DNA of 64,000 nucleotides, from assembly GCF_035582795.1 (NCBI RefSeq), contig NC_134379.1:2970001-3034000 (forward strand), given 5' to 3'. Under the pieces are notes generated by a model that was given only the letters and a program-made list of their open reading frames with translations, was not told the DNA's origin and ran no database searches. Below are positions 11,977-27,600 of the stretch, piece after piece. Source of the DNA: Mycteria americana. Its lineage: Eukaryota > Chordata > Aves > Ciconiiformes > Ciconiidae. A program made the position numbers and the translations under genes. Each line of letters starts with the position of its first letter. Position 1 is the first letter of the stretch.

Positions 11977-12567
11977 GTGATGGCAGTTTCAGCTGCTGGA
12001 AGAAGACAGAATTCTTCCTGGGTATGTGACTAGAATGTCTGTGTTTATCACCGAAATTCAGAGGGGAAGCTTGACTCACCTTGGGTTGGCTCCCACTGAT
12101 TTTTAGAGGAAACAGGAAGAGGACAGCAAGCGTATCTTGTTTCTGCTGCAATACAAAACTTCTCTGAGTCACTCCCTTTCCAAAAGCACTAGCTTCTCTG
12201 ATGCCGTCAGACCCACAAATCTTTCCTATTTGTCCTAATGGGAAGAATTTAACAAAAACAAAGTTGCAATTTCTTGCCAAGAAGCCTTGTTTTATTAATT
12301 CAAGAGAAACAAGGCATTTTATTCCTGCAGTAAGGAAAGATGTATTATTCCCTCCAAATAAGCTTTATTTGCAGGCGCAAACAGAATGTATGACTATTAC
12401 TCTGATAGTACGGGTAGGCTTTCTAGCCCCAGCGTTATTGGGCCCTGCCAGGATCAGTACTTCTGTCTGAAGCCTTTGGGCTCTGCTTGTGGGACCCGCT
12501 GGAGAATGACATACCTGGAGTTATTTTGTTCTAAATGTCTTCTTTTAATTTTTTTTTTTTTATTTAG

Positions 12568-12658
12568 GCGTTCTTCAGTCTGATTTGAATGAGATACCCT
12601 AGAGTAAAGGCCCTCTCCAGTGTTCCTGTCCATAGGGCTGGACAAGATGCCAAAGCAG
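12568..12658 (+). CDS. MYO19: MYO19 start-codon exon (coding part 12647-12658)
   Basis: The acceptor TTTTATTTAG at 12566-12567 opens an exon that is mostly 5' UTR. Its ATG at 12647 is followed by only three more codons (MPKQ) before CAG|GTAAAA. It joins in phase 0 to ENGQKED at 14530, giving MPKQENGQ, which aligns with human MLQQVNGH. The start codon was chosen on that match. Confidence 0.85.
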
Positions 12659-15600
12659 GTAAAAAGAAAACCAGGAATTGTGTGTGCTAATTAAATTTTA
12701 CTGCCAGGAAAGAATTCTCTGCTTGCTTCCATGCAGTCAAGATTAGGTAACTACTGACGTGTATTCACCCCTACTTCACGAATTGACTGGAGCTATTAAC
12801 CGTGTGGTTTTGAGCTGGGTTACTAACAGCAGCTAGTGAGTTTTGTTATGCCATTGGCTTTAACGGGGCAGGTGTTAATGCACGTAGCAAGCACATCCTT
12901 AAGGGTATTTTTTCAGTAAAACTAATGGACATAGGAGCTATGCAGTATAGGTATCAGAAATTATTGTATTTTCAAATATTGTTTTTCTTCTGGCTAAGCT
13001 ATCACCATCTCTTCTCAAATGAAGTGATGTTGAGCAAGGGGGTGCAGGCCAGCAAAAATAAGCCCTTTCTCAGGTCTTGCAATATCAGCTGCACAGTGGA
13101 CTTAAGAACTTGGCTGGTGCCAGCGTAATACAGCGAACACATGGGAGGGTACAGGAAGAACGGGCGATTGGCAGAAACTCATCTTGTCCACCGAGTATTT
13201 CATAATTGTCCGTCTGTTCTCTGTGAAAGCAGCAAGCTTCTTAACGTTCGTTCAGAGCAGAATAACAGAAATCACTTTGATGGCAATGCTTAACTGCATT
13301 CCTAAGCTTTTTTTCCCCTTGCCGTGTAAAATTCTGTATTACTGGAAATGAACTACTTATGCTGTCTGCAAAAGATAATGATGCTCCTAAATGAGTACAT
13401 TATCGTAGCTTTATTTTTTTTTAGAAATGCATTAATGGGGTTTGGCAGTATATTTTCCCCTTTATTAATGAGTTTAGCTCATGTAGTGGGAATGCTGCTA
13501 ACTAAATTTAGCACTTTTTCCTGTATAAACAAGGTGATACTGTTCATTGACTTGGTTAACTTGTAAAGAATTGCAGATTTACGCTACTAAATACAAATGA
13601 GTAGGGTTACTTTGAAGGAGTTTCTGCCAAGGAGAAGGGAAACAGAAAAAGAATATCCAGAAAGCAAAAATCAAGACTGGCATCTTTTCCCTTCTTCATT
13701 TTCCCTTATAGGTCCTCTCTCCTTCCCCCCAGAAATGACAAAGAGGACCTGAAATCTCTCTTCTGGCTAAGTTTTCCATTACGTTTGTACAACAAATGTG
13801 TCCTTCCAACTAATATTGTCAAGGACACGGGAGCCCAGAGGCTAAGATTTAAATACTTTAAGCGATTCAGAGGGGACAAATCTTCACCTAATGCAGGCCA
13901 GCTCTTACAATGCCACCATTTCTTTCCCCTGGCTGTAATGTGTGCACTCTGCAACTTCACTCTTGGGGCCCTCGATCTCTGCTCTAAAAATGAAAGTCTC
14001 TGCTAGGAAAACGGCATTTGTGTTGGACCACAGTAGCTTTCAGCTCTGCCTTAGCCTCTGCAGCCAGTCCTTCCTGCTTCACTCTGCCCAAGGCAGTGTT
14101 TGCATTGCATGCATGACATTCATAGGCTTAGAAATATGCCAGTTAAGAACATTGTATAAGTGTGTCTGTGCTGAAGGACCTGCAAAATTGCAAGTGCCAG
14201 GTAGTGTGAGTCTAAGGACGCGTTCTTTCCGAGTGCCTTTGCTTACAGCCAGAATTACCAGCGATGAATTGAGTTTACAGACAGTGTTGTCAGCCTGCCA
14301 TCTCTCATATGCTAGATAATACCTTTCTAAAAACAGAGCACCCCATGGGAACCATTGATGCCGGGGGAGGGCAACTGGGAGGAAGAGTAGCTCAAACATA
14401 CAAAGTTATGACTCCTGCTGAGACTGAACTTCTGTTACGTGGAAGCAGTAGAAGAGCTATAAACTATAGTGGATGAGGTGAAAGTCCAGCTATATTCAGC
14501 CTTTGGTGCTGATCTGGTATCCTCTCCAGGAAAATGGCCAAAAAGAAGATTCTATCATCCAGAATGACCTCAGTGAATCATTTGAAGAAGAAGTTAGAGC
14601 GTTCCTCAGTGATGAAGAGAAACTGCATCTTTTTGATGACCTCACAAAAGTTAATCCGGTGACAACTACAACGGGTAAGCAGCCAGCTAGGGGAGTATCT
14701 CCTGAGGAGTCACTTTCCCTGGTGGCTACTAATATATGGTAGTTACTGTTCTCATCGCATTAATAGTACCATGAACACAGTAGTTAAAGATTCAAGGCCT
14801 ATTAAAGCCTATTCAAAGCCTTAGGAAGTGACATTTGGCTTGGTTGAATTTTTTTTTTCAAAATACTTTTACTGTAGAATCAGCCATGCTGATCTCCTAC
14901 CGGCTCTGCATGCGGAGCTCACGGTTGTATTGTTGGTTCAGGTAGCCAGGGTGTGGTTGAGAGTTAATGCTCTTGAAGGACGCCTGCATGACCTTGTGAT
15001 TGCAGTCTGGTTTTATATGAACCTACCGGAAAACGAGGGTATGACTTCAATATTTTCAGATTCAAAATATGTCCATGAAATTGGTTTTGAAAAGTAAATT
15101 CCTCACTCGACTTCTAAAGATGGTCCTGTTAAGAGAAGCTAAGACCTGTTCCTAGTGCCTATGGGGAATTCTTGCCTCTGTCTGTTCTGCAAATGAACAG
15201 ATTTGCTTTCTAGGACTGACTACGTGAAACCTCATAAAAGAAGAGGATTTATTGAATGGAATAGTTAGCAGATCCCTTAAGATTTTTAAAAATAAGGGCA
15301 ACTCAAAGACATTGTTCTGTATATTAGACCTATATCACTTTCTTGATCACCTTATTCTCTATTAAACCGAATAGATAACATACCTGAAGATTTTTGTTAC
15401 AAACAGGAACAGGAAGAGTCAAATACACTTTTCAAAAGATGCTAACAGAAGGTGTGTCTTTCAGTTCTGAAATGTCTTCAAGCAAGATATACAGTAAACT
15501 TGTTTTATACAAATGCTGGCTGCAGCCTGGTGGCTTTAAATCCATTTCAGCCTGTCTCCTGCCTCTATTCACCTGAGCTTATGAGAGAGTACCATGCTGC

Positions 15601-18600
15601 ACTTCGTCCTCAGGTAATCCTTATATTTGAAATAACTGTCCTTCCGCAGAACCCAGATGGCAAGTTCTTAAAAATCGGTACGAGCAAAATAATCCCAAAG
15701 GATAAAACCCATTCCTAGTGAAATATGAGTTCTGTTAAAAGAGCAGTACTGTTTTCAGATAAATGTGAGAAGACCTTTGCTGTCCTTGCTGTTGAACTCT
15801 GTAATTACTGTTCTCTTAAATATGAATATTCTGTTTTACTGCCAGGATTTAAAACCTCACATCTTTGCAGTGGCTGAACAAACCTACAGAAACGTCCAAA
15901 GCCAGATAGACCCCGTAAACCAGTCTATAATTGTTAGTGGAGAAAGTGGTGCTGGGAAGGTAAGGAGATTTTTTTTCTAACATTGCTTTTAAGCTTTGAG
16001 ATTTGCTACTGATTTGTAGCGTATAGCATTTCAGTGAACAAGCAAAGACAAAGAAAAAAAAATTCTGACAGAGCACGTCGCCAGTCTGCTCTAGCACGAC
16101 TCCCCTGAAATACGCGTAAAGCATTAAGTGATTGCTGCAGTCAGATAGACTCTACTAAATATAGCTGCTCTTTAGGTGACATCTGTAATTTCTGGGAGGG
16201 CTAGATTTGAATCATTCAACAGGAATTGGACCTGAGTTAATGTCTTGGCCTGGTCTGTTAGGGAGCCAGTGAAGCAAACCCTATGTAGAGACTTAGAAGA
16301 AGCGGGAGAGTTCAGATCCTATCCTAGGCTCTTCTGTAATGATCCATCCCTATTCAGCAAGATATTGAGGATATTTTTAAGCCTGAGAACAAAATGATTT
16401 GCTGAGTGTTAATGACTCAAAGTCCATTTATATTCAAGTCATCTTAAGATACTAGCTGTTAATTCTAGCTGAGCTTCCAGATGGTTACATCTTGATAAGA
16501 CTGCCATTCAGCAAAGCACTCCAATTCCAGTAGCGTTTAAATGTGTGTCTGTTGCACGTAAGCGTATGCACAAAAAGTGTCCACTGAATTAGAGCTATAA
16601 ACCTGACACAATTACTCTCTTTAGCAGCAGCAGCAGCTGCATACTGTGTTTTCAGAAGCTAGCACTGTTTCACTAACTGACATAACTAATAACGTGGTAA
16701 AAACAAAGACCTATTGTAAAGCCTCTCTCTTGCAGACCTGGACATCCCGCTGCCTTATGAAATTCTATGCTTCTGTTGCTGCTTCAGTTATCTCCCCAAA
16801 AGGCAATGAAACTGTGGAAAGGATAGAGAAGAGAGTGTTGGATTCCAACCCTGTCATGGAAGCATTTGGTAAACGAAGCTTTTTTAATAGCAAAAAGAAG
16901 TAGTGGCTGCTGTGGGAATTCTCTTTGTTAATACACAAGACTAAGCTAGCTCCTGGTCCTCTCCTTAAAAGACAAACTCTTCAAATACTGGAGCTATGTA
17001 CAAATCACCCTTAATATCTGTATGTCCTACATGGAAGAGTGGAACCACTCTGATTATGCTGTATCTGTCACTGGCAATTTCACAGGAAATGCATGTACCC
17101 TGCGGAATAACAACAGTAGCCGTTTTGGAAAATATATCCAGCTTCAGTTAGACAGGTAATAATTACTGTGTAAAAACCTTATCTATTGTCTTCTTTCTTT
17201 AAGTCTTTACAAACCTACTTCTGAAGTCTGCCATAGAATATTTCATCTGTCTTTAGAACATATTTTGGTTTGCTGGCAGCTTACATTATTATGATATCTT
17301 TTTTTTCCCTGCAAGCTCTCACCCTGATCTCTAAAAAGAGAGCAATGGAAAAACAGAGATGCAGTTAAGAACTCTGAATAAAATATTACTTTAAGCTTGC
17401 ACAGAACTGAAGGTGAACTGCAAAGCATTTGTAGTCAGTCGGTATCTTAACAACATAACACCTACTGGATTCTGGGAGGAAGTTTTGCTGAAATCTTTGC
17501 TTTTTTTTTTCCCCTCTAGATTCCACCATCTGAGTAGTGCTTCCATTCAGACTTTCCTTTTGGAGAAGACCAGAGTTGCCTATCAGGCCCCCAATGAAAG
17601 AAACTTTCATATCTTTTATCAGGTTTGCCTTCAGTTAATTTTGCTAGATATTTCTGACAAACAGTGGGGATGAAATCACCAGATTTAGCACAGTTGCAAC
17701 TTCTAATATTTAACTGTTTTCCTGTCTCTGCCATGCTTCCAAATTAAATCATGCTCCCAGTGCGTTATTCTTCATTATCTGTGAGATGTGAATACCAAAG
17801 GCAGAATTCAGTCATTACCTTGTTTTCTGTCTCCAGATCACAAAAGGTGCCACTGCAGAGGAGAGGCTGGAATGGAACCTTCCAGAAGGGGCTGACTACC
17901 GCTGGCTGCCAAATTCTGAAAGAAACTTAGATGGTAAAGATTAGTTTCACAGACTGTCCATTAATAATGGCTGTAACTTTGAAGGAAGGCAGGCAAAAAT
18001 GTGTCTGTCCTATTAAATCCTGTGACCCAGGTTGGTCAGCCAACAGCAGACATTTTGCAAAGCCACCTGCATTAATGTGATTCTTTTTAAGTTTCAGTTT
18101 GCACTGTTAAGAGTTTTCACCTGGCTTAAACCAGCAGTTTTTGGCCTAGCGAATTTGCATCTCTCTGTGGCTGTGTTTAGAAACTGTCTCGTCTTCGGAT
18201 GTGCTTCAGCAACCTGCTGCCTAACTTCAGAGCCCCACAGAGTCAGTATTAAGTCAATGACTTGGTTCTCCAGCTTGTACTCTGGGATTTACCAAACACA
18301 GCATCTGGCTTCCTTGATCTCCTTTGACAATTCCAGCTAAACTGGACGTGGTGTAGAGTGTTCTGCTTGCCTGTGTTTGTGTGCATGGCTTTCTTTTAAA
18401 TAGCACTTGTTTGGCTTTTCAGAGGACTGCTTCGAGGTGACCAGAGATGCAATGTTTCACTTGGGCATTGACCGCTCCACGCAGAACAATATTTTCAAGG
18501 TCAGGTACAAAGCATGGTCACCACGAGGCTGCTAATGATATTTGGAATGTATTTTTAGTGTGAGATTTCTGCAGGAGTAAATCTGTATCCATGTACAGAG

Positions 18601-21600
18601 CATGGGTTGTTTGGTACTCCTGACTGGAGGGCCTGCAGCTACGCATTAGGTTGCATAGCCAAATATTAGATCTTAAGTAAAAGCCTGAACCTGTGAACTT
18701 TAATTTTTCTTTAGTAATTGCAGCATTAGGAATTAACATAGAAGCTTGGAATCTACTTGCTTTTTTTGTGCAGAAATGTTTTGACTTGTCCTGTTCATGT
18801 GGCTAGGGGAAGGCTAAAAGGACGCTGCCTTGGAGGGGAGCTCTGTTTTAGAAAACTCAGAGATCGACTATATTTCAGGTATTGTCAGGCCTTCTCCATC
18901 TTGGGAACGTTCAATTCTCTAATCCAGTGGATGAATCTCAGCCTTGTGAACTAGAAGACAAAACTAAAGGTGAGGCAACAAGCGTGCCGTGCTCCAGAAA
19001 GTCTTGTTATCTTAGTGCAGATGCCTAATGGGAAGGATTACTACGCTCTAGTCTCTGACAGAAGACTATCAAGGTCATGGACAGACCAAAATTTAAGCAT
19101 GTTTTTGTTCCGTACTTCATGGTTTCGAAGCACTGAACAAACAAAAACCTAGTGCTCCCCTGCTCTGAGAGATAATATCCTTCCGTTACAGGTCAAGGCA
19201 ACTGCAACATTCGACAGTCATTTCAGAAGCATTATTGGCAGAACAGTTACAGTTACTCTTGATTGTAATCTTACGCTGACATCACAAGACTTCCAGAAAT
19301 GACCCAGAGTGGAGAGCAGGGCTTTGAAAATGAAAACTTCAAAGTTTTCATGATAAAGACTAAAACTTAGTAACAGCAAATCTGTTAAATTGCAGCATAG
19401 AACAGAAGTTGTTCTGCATGTCTTTAGGAGGCTTGTGGATCTAGTTTTCCTTCAGAACTAAAACACTGTCCTGAATAGTGAAGTTTCTTACTATTATTTC
19501 ACGTGCTCTGAATTCACATTGCTTAATATTCAAATAGGTTTGCATACAGCTCAGGTTAGCAAGATCTTAAATGCTTCGTTAGCAAATACTCATTCTTCTA
19601 CATTTCCTTACTATCCCCAAAACCCCTGTTTTTTTCTGGTCATGACTGTTTGATTTGTCTATCTGGATTTAGAGGTCTCTGCTCAAAAAAGGTGAAAAAG
19701 TAACAAAGGCCTACCTAGAGCGTACTCTGTAAAATGCCTACTTCACTGTGGCAAACTTCAGACTTTTTTGGTATTGTTTCATTTTAATGGAGTACCTAAA
19801 ATTCTAGGGGTACTGTACGTCCAAATTAAGAGCCTTATCTTGCAAAACTTTCTCCCAAGTTTGGGTAAAAAGATATCCAAAATCCACATTTAAGTTGGTG
19901 AGTTCGTGGAAGTGTCATTTTTCTATACTATCTCTAGACCTTCCATAACTGTAAAGGGGCTGCATTCATTTGACGCTCCAGATAACCTTGCAATGTTTTT
20001 TTTTTTTCCTGAAAAAGATTTTGTGAAGACCACTGGAGATTTACTGAAGATACCTGTCGAGGAACTACTGGAATCATTAAGAATTCGAACAATAACTGCT
20101 GGAAAACAACAACAAGTCTTCAAGAAGCCATGCTCCAGAGCCGAATGTGAGACTAGGAGGGACTGCCTCGCTAAAGTGATTTATGCTAAGTAAGGACACG
20201 TAGGCCAGGCTGCTGTGCTAATCCATATAACTTTTGTGAGGGAATAGGGAGGCCGGAGAGATTTACTTTCCTTGGCTTTCTGCTTGGACTCAACAGCAGT
20301 GCAACCCTCCCTTCCCCTCTCAACGCACCCTTGATTCAGTTGTAGATACTGACATAGCCGCAGTATCTAATAGAGAGATCTTCAGAGAACTGCTGTTTCG
20401 TGTCAGCAGGCACCGTGTCATAATTTTTTGTTTCTTCCATGTGATGCTGGTATAAACAGCAGTAAAAGAACACTACGATTGCTGTAAGCAAGCACTTTCC
20501 AACTAATCCAGTTGTCCTTGTCTGCAGGTTGTTTGAATGGCTCGTTTTGGTCATAAATGAAAGCATCTATGCAGATCCATCGGTGTGGACCAGCTTCATA
20601 GGTATGGTTATTCAACCCTGGTTTAACTGAGTAACCTTAAGTCCTTCAAGCTACTCCTAGACCAAAGTGCACTGTCTTCCCATATTCCTTCTAGGTTTGT
20701 TAGATGTTTATGGTTTTGAAGCCTTCCCTGAAAACAACTTGGAACAGCTTTGTATTAACTATGCCAATGAGAAACTGCAGCAGCACTTCGTAGCACACTA
20801 TCTGAAGGCACAACAGGTAACGCCCCGCTAAGATCAAATGTTAAATACCTGATTTTAAAACAGCATCTTTTGTCTCTTTAATTGTCTTTCTGTGCTTCTG
20901 ATCAGATTGCAACCTTTGGTTGAGTAAGTAATGCCACTGAAATCGGTAGGATGTGAGGAACGATTGCTTTTTTAAAGAGGAGAGTGTGGGGCAGCCGGTG
21001 GAATGAGACAGCCTTCTCTCCTAGGGTGCTGGAAATCGGTTCCCTCTTATACAGCTCCATTGGCTCTGTGGCCCGTTAAACTGTTTGCATTCCCTCAAAG
21101 AGCCGAACACTTAAGACTAAATTCTTGAGGTCAGTGTAGCCTAAATTGAGATCCTCTTGGAAGCTGCTGCTTATAACCATGTTAATTCTCTTCATCAAGC
21201 ATAAAGTACCTAAATGGGTGGGGAGCTTCTAGACCTGAACTTAGTGCGAAGGCAGAGAGCCCAACACAACCTTGTAACCCGAACATCAATAGCACGTGGT
21301 ACCTGGTGGAGGTCTTCTGCTGCAGGAGAACAGCTTCATAAACCCAGCTGTCATGCTGGTACCTTTAAAGACAAAAACACACTGCGCATCCGCTTTTCTT
21401 TTTGAATGAGGAGGTACACGAGTTGTGCTGTTTCACAGTAGAGAAGGTATTTGCACCATGCTAAATACATTGCAGTCACTTGCCTAACTGGTCACACACT
21501 GCTAATTCCAGTTCTCATCTGAGTGCTGTGAAAGCTACAGGGTCCCTGCCAGGCCTGGGCTGCTACTCTAATAGATGTACTGCAGTCCTTGTTGAATTCC

Positions 21601-24600
21601 TCCACGACACATACATTACCACAATGCTCTTTGCCATTAACTGGAATTTGGGAAATTATTTTATTTATGGCACCAACATGATGGTACCTTCTGCTTCACG
21701 GCATAGTTTTATCAATTTATTCAGGAGATAAGTATCTCTTGGACCATAATTTGTGCTTTCATATGCCCAGCGGTTTTTTTCCTGCCTGCCCTCGTCAGTA
21801 TGCCAGGGGTTAATGGTCAGTGAAGATGGAAACCAAGTTCAAGCACACAATTACTTTCCTTGAAACTGATTCATGACCTCTGTTTATAGTACCCCTCCCA
21901 GTTACTGCCTGCCCTCTTACCTCTCTTGATCTGGCTGTGTCCCAAACCACTTAAACGCCATTAGTGGCTGTGCTGAGCAAGCTTTTGGCAGGAGACTTTT
22001 AAAATAACTGGCCAGAGCTTGTGCTTGTTAAACACTCCTGACAGGTTGTTCTGTAATTCAGCATAAATATTGTACAAATGATTTCAACCCATATCTTTCT
22101 CCACTTCCTTTTGGATCAGGCTTTGTTTTAAATGGAGCCCAGTTAGTAAAGTCTGGCACACAGTGGTTGGTTTAGGGCTATGTCCTAATCTAAGGAAGGA
22201 GTTCTGTGCGTTCCTTGCCCTTCAGGGCAAAACTCAGTACAGCCAGGAGAGGCTTAGTGTGACTGTAGCCTCTGTTTACTCTATAAAGCAGCCTTGCAGC
22301 TCGCTCTGATAAATCTGTGAGGTTCCCAAGTACTTAAATGAATTGCTCCAGCAGGATCTGCTGCTACATACTCAAAAGCTAGCTGGGGTAGAATATCCTC
22401 CTTTGTTTTTTTTCCTCGAGATTGCCATTGAACATGAGCTGAGCTTTGGATGAGGAGGCTGAGCCTGGGCTTAACCTGTTAAACAGTAACTGCATCAAAC
22501 TGCAAAAAGGCATACAGTTATTTGAGCTCTAGTGCCCTCTGCTGCAGAATAACCGGTTTCTCTCTTACTTCAGGAAGAATATGCAGCTGAAGGCCTACAG
22601 TGGTCTTTCATAAACTACCAGGATAACCAGAACTGCCTTGATCTGATAGAGGGCAATCCTCTCAGCATTTTTTCTTTGCTGAACGAGGTAAGTGTGGATC
22701 TAAACCCCTAACGCTTTTGGCCTAGTTGCCTGCCTTCTGTCCCATGCCACCAAAGAAAACATGAACACTGAATCAGTAGGAAACTTGTCAGCTATACAAT
22801 TTTTGCAGAGCTTATTTTTCAGAACAATCATGACACTGCTTCTTCCTATTCTGAGTTGTCTTTTTTCCTCTGATCCTGGATGTTCTGATTGAAATATGAA
22901 GCCTCAATCACTTTTTTACCCCACCCCACCCCCCCCAATATTTAGGGCTTGCATACTCAAAGCAACTCTAAAAGTAAAATGGCTGTGATTTTAATTTAAA
23001 GTGTCTTAGCTTTTAAAGACAGTTCTTTGTGACAAATAAGAGATGCTGCAATTTTGTCTCACTTGCTATGCAGGAATGCCGTCTGAATAGATCCTCTAAC
23101 ACTGACCTGTTTCAAACTCGGATTGAGAAGGCCTTGTCCAATAATCAATGTTTAAGTCGAAACAAGTTTAGTAAGAAGCCTAACTTTATTATTTCACATT
23201 ATGCTGGCAAAGTCTGCTATCAGCTGGCAGCAATGGTGGAGAAAAATAAGGTAAGTGTTTTCAGAAAGAGCTGTTTAAAAAACAAACAAACAAACAAATC
23301 TTACAGACCAAAAGCAATTTAAATCAGAGCACCACTAACAAGTATATTCAGTGATGCTTACTGGATATACATACCTTGCTCCAAAGAAATCCTTCAGGCC
23401 ATGTAAAACTGGGTAATGTTCTTGGTCTGATTTTCAGTGAATCATCACTGGCACAAGCAAATGCTTTGTTAGCAGACCTTTCAGCTGAGGATTAAGTGGC
23501 CCATGTATCACCAAATCAGGGCTTCTTCCATTCCTGAGACAATGCAGAAGTGTTAATGACATCAGGGCATTTCTATAACCATAAATATAGCGCTTCATTT
23601 CCCCCCCCAAATCAGGTAAGTTTATGAGAAACAAGAGCATGGACTCGACTACTTGAAAGCTCTGAAAGTACCAGGAAATTCAGGTTTTGGCCTCCTTGTG
23701 CCATCTGGGAATAAGTGAAATAGTCTGCAGATATGAGGGTCCCTTGTCAGTTCTGACATCACCAGCAATTATGGCAAGTGGTATTAGGTGATGCAATCAA
23801 ATACCATCCCTTAATTAAAAGGAAGACTTTCTAACAGACTTCCTAATATCTGGTGCAGACTGTCCTATGGGGATTAAACTAGTCCTGAGACTTCTAGCTC
23901 ACTTAAGTCGTATAACGAGAACAATGTCAGGAGCAGTCGTACGTTTGACTAGATTTGCTAAATGTTCAGCCAGACATTGTTTTCTGTTCCTGAATCCGAC
24001 TATGATTGAATGTATGCAGTTAGATTTGAAACTAGAGCTGTGGTTAAATCAAAGTTGGCATCAGAAATACTATTCCATCTACACACGTGGAATTTGTAGT
24101 CATTTTCAAAGGTGGCAGGTTTCTGCCTAAGTCCAAATACTAATGAGTGATGTTTGTGTTTGCAGGACCCCATTCCACCAGAGCTGGTCCATGTTTTGCA
24201 GAATTCTAAGGACCCTTTGCTTCAAAAGTTATTTCCTGTGACAGAAAGCAACGAAAATAACATCAAAACCCAGAATAGAGCAGCTGTTGTTACAGTGGTG
24301 TCAAAGTTCAAGGTACATCCTATTCAAGTTTCTGCTTTCTACTGCTATCTTCATAACTAGATGAGAAAACAGGATAGTTGGACCAAGATCAGATATGTTA
24401 TTAAAATGAAACAGCTGTAAACCCGAAATAGCTTCAGACTCACTCCGATTTTACCTTTTCCTTCAACAGTTGGGCATCTGCCTTTGTGAGGCTTCTTCCT
24501 ACCTGTTCCTCTTGAGGGGTTAGCTTCAACTGATGGCCCTGCCTGCTATAATTTTGGAAATTTTCTGAATTTACCATCAACAATATTACAAAACATCCAT

Positions 24601-27600
24601 AGAGTGGATTTTTTGCTCAAGCTGTCCGTATAGAAGAGCTCTGCTAATTCTGAGTCTGTAAAGCCATCCTTGCAAAAAATGGCTTGCTTGGTTTTATAGA
24701 GGACCACTGATTAGCTCAACTACCTGTGGAGGAGGAGTCCCTAATGAAACCCGTATTTGTTTTCTACAGGGTTCACTTGAACATCTCATGCAGATTTTGA
24801 ATAGTACCACACCGCATTACATCCGATGCATCAAGCCTAATGCTGACGGCAAGGCAATGACTTTTAAAAGAGAGGAGGTAACTTTTCAAAAGCTTTTCCT
24901 CACTGAGTCAATGAGAAGCTTCCTAGAGACATTGTGCAGGGCTTTGCATTGGGTCTCTTATGATCTTGAGCCACTTGCAAAGCTCTTTCACAGCACATTT
25001 TGAAACACCTTTTTATAAATTTGGAGCTTCCAAGATAAATGTCCTTTCAGAATCACTGATGATGCTTGTCTAAAATGGAGCTAGTAAGCACAGCAGCTCT
25101 TCCAGACTCAACTTACTTGTTGCCATATGAGAAGTTATCTTACCAGAGCACTTCTGCGTTATTTGGGGTGCTACCATCCCAGCCCTCAAAATAGATAAAG
25201 GTGATCTGACTGCTCAGCAGTCCTGGTCACACAAATACCTTCATGGCGAATGCCCACAACAAAACTTTGCTTGCTCCTGGAGTCTAGTCTAGGACAAGTT
25301 AGATGAGATCAGCCAACAAAAATGTCTTTGGGAGCAGAGCAGCAGATGCTAAAGCTATAACTAGAGAACCTCATCTGATGTAAAAACAAGCTGCTGGAGT
25401 AGCACTGCACTAATTTTAAACACTCGGAGAATTTGCTGATTGCATGCAAGTAGTATTAAAATACCAACACTGGGTTTTCATATTCTGCTGCATTCGGTCA
25501 GTGGAGGGGGCGTGGATACCACAAGAGAGGGCACACGAGGACTGTCCCTCTGTGTTAGCACTGCCTTGACCCTACTCTGGGTGTTACTCAAAGCAGTAGC
25601 TCGGTGGCTGCATAATCCCCTTCTCCGCCCGTTCCCCAGCTGCCAGCGTGGTGGTGCACACCAGGCAAGCTCTGGCGTGGGTGCTGAGCTGAGCTGCACG
25701 TGGCTTGGGTCGAGCACATCCTGTGCAGACCTTAGCAGCAGCTTCCACAAAGGCAGTGGTTACCTCAACCCTCTCAATTTATGCCTCAGGTTCTCAGCCA
25801 GCTTCAGGCGTGTGGAATAGTTGAAGCCATCACCATCAGTGCTGCGGGCTTCCCTATTAGGTAAGTCCCAATTTCTTGAGCTACGTCTTCCATAATCCAT
25901 TTCGATAGCAATTAGTGGCATATTAGTTATTCAGAAGAGCTTATAAGCAGGAAGTCTAAATATTGTGCCATCTGTTTCAGACCACAAAACTACTGATTCT
26001 TTCAAAGCTATCTGAAGAGTTCTGCTCACTGCTTGCTTTTAAGCTTCTTTGAACACCTCTCTTTCATGTTTTGGAGACAAAAATACCTGTCTCAAATCTG
26101 GACTGCTGTTCTGCGTTTTGGATAATGAAACTGCTCGTTCAGCAAGTCCAAAAGTGCAGTAACAGCACAACAAGCAGTGCTAGTGCAACTTGCATTCAAA
26201 ACAATGGGATTCTTAAAAATATAGCAAATACTAACAAAGTCCGGGTGTGTCTATAACAGACCCCTGGTCTGAGAGCTCACTGTACCTTTCCAGTCTGGGA
26301 AGCTGGGGAAGAGATGTTTTGATGTGGACTATCACATACTAAAACTTCCTAATTGAATGTGGCTTCACGGTAACACTTTCAGCAATTAAAATTAAATTAT
26401 AATTGGCATTCATCTAAGCGTAGTCATCTCGAAGTCGAGCCTCTCATTGCAGCCAGTCACCTTGCTGGCCGTTCTTGACCACCTTTAGAGGAGGGAGGGA
26501 ACAAGGCCTGAGCTAGTCACGTTTTTGACAGCTCAGTATTGATGGGGTGAAGCTCCCCGTTGTCATACACGAGGACAATTCCTGCCCAGTCTTCGTTACA
26601 GGCAAAAGTCACTGTCCGTTACTGAGCAATAGGCAGTCTCCTGAATTCCTTCAGAAGGTCTATACTTTCGTGCATGTTGGCGACTACATAGGCATCAGTC
26701 TATTTGCATTCTATGCACTGGATCTTTGAAGCCATTCTGCAATTTTTCCCCCTCAAAGGATAGGTTATTTACCGTATTGTAAATGATACTTGCCTAGAAT
26801 TAACTGTACGTTTATCTGTCAGGGTCCCTTTCCAAAGTTTCACTGAGCGCTATGAAATACTGAGAAAATCATGTGGGTCCAATAAAAACAGAGTGTGTGA
26901 TAAAAGCAACTATCATACTGCCAAGAAAAAAGGTATGTTTCTTTAGATAATTCCTCTGCTATCAAGTAAAATTATCACTGCACCAATTTGGTATCGCGTA
27001 GATCAGATGCAGTTACTGTATTCAGCACTAGGGACACCACTAGTCTCAAAATATTTTTCTGATTGCCACCAATTTGAGTTTCTAATTTGCCTAACGCTTA
27101 CAGCAGGCTCTTTCAAAGTCTGCAAATCTTTCATCTTATTGCTGTTTTTCTGTGTTCCTCTTGGGTAGAACAATTACAGTTATGATGGTGTTTGGGGTTC
27201 CCCCTGATATAATTTGATTTAGAGTTGGTTCTTGAGTAGACTTGAAAACCATTTACCTTTTTGCTTATATTCCTTCTCCTTCCTTTCTTTTTTTCCCCCA
27301 CCTTGTTTTCTTGCCGAACACACTGACCTTCTAGCTTACCTGGATTCTGCTGCTTCTTCTACCTTTTGCAAACTTCTGTATGTGATTCTTTTTTCTAAGC
27401 AAGAGTGAGGATGGACTTTAAAAAACACAATCCAATCTACAAGGTAACATCTTTGGAATGAACCCCTGAAAGAAGGAGCCCATCAGGTGGTTACATTTAA
27501 TGTTGAAAGTTACTGCAACCCCCTTCTCTCTCCCAGATTAATCCCATCTTCACCCAACGGGTCTGTTCAGTAACCAGTAGATGTGGGAAGCAGGACCAGT

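Noticed and set aside
22919-22937. C-rich tract as a possible quadruplex or i-motif
   Set aside because: A short CCCCA run in an intron; too little to claim a structure with function.
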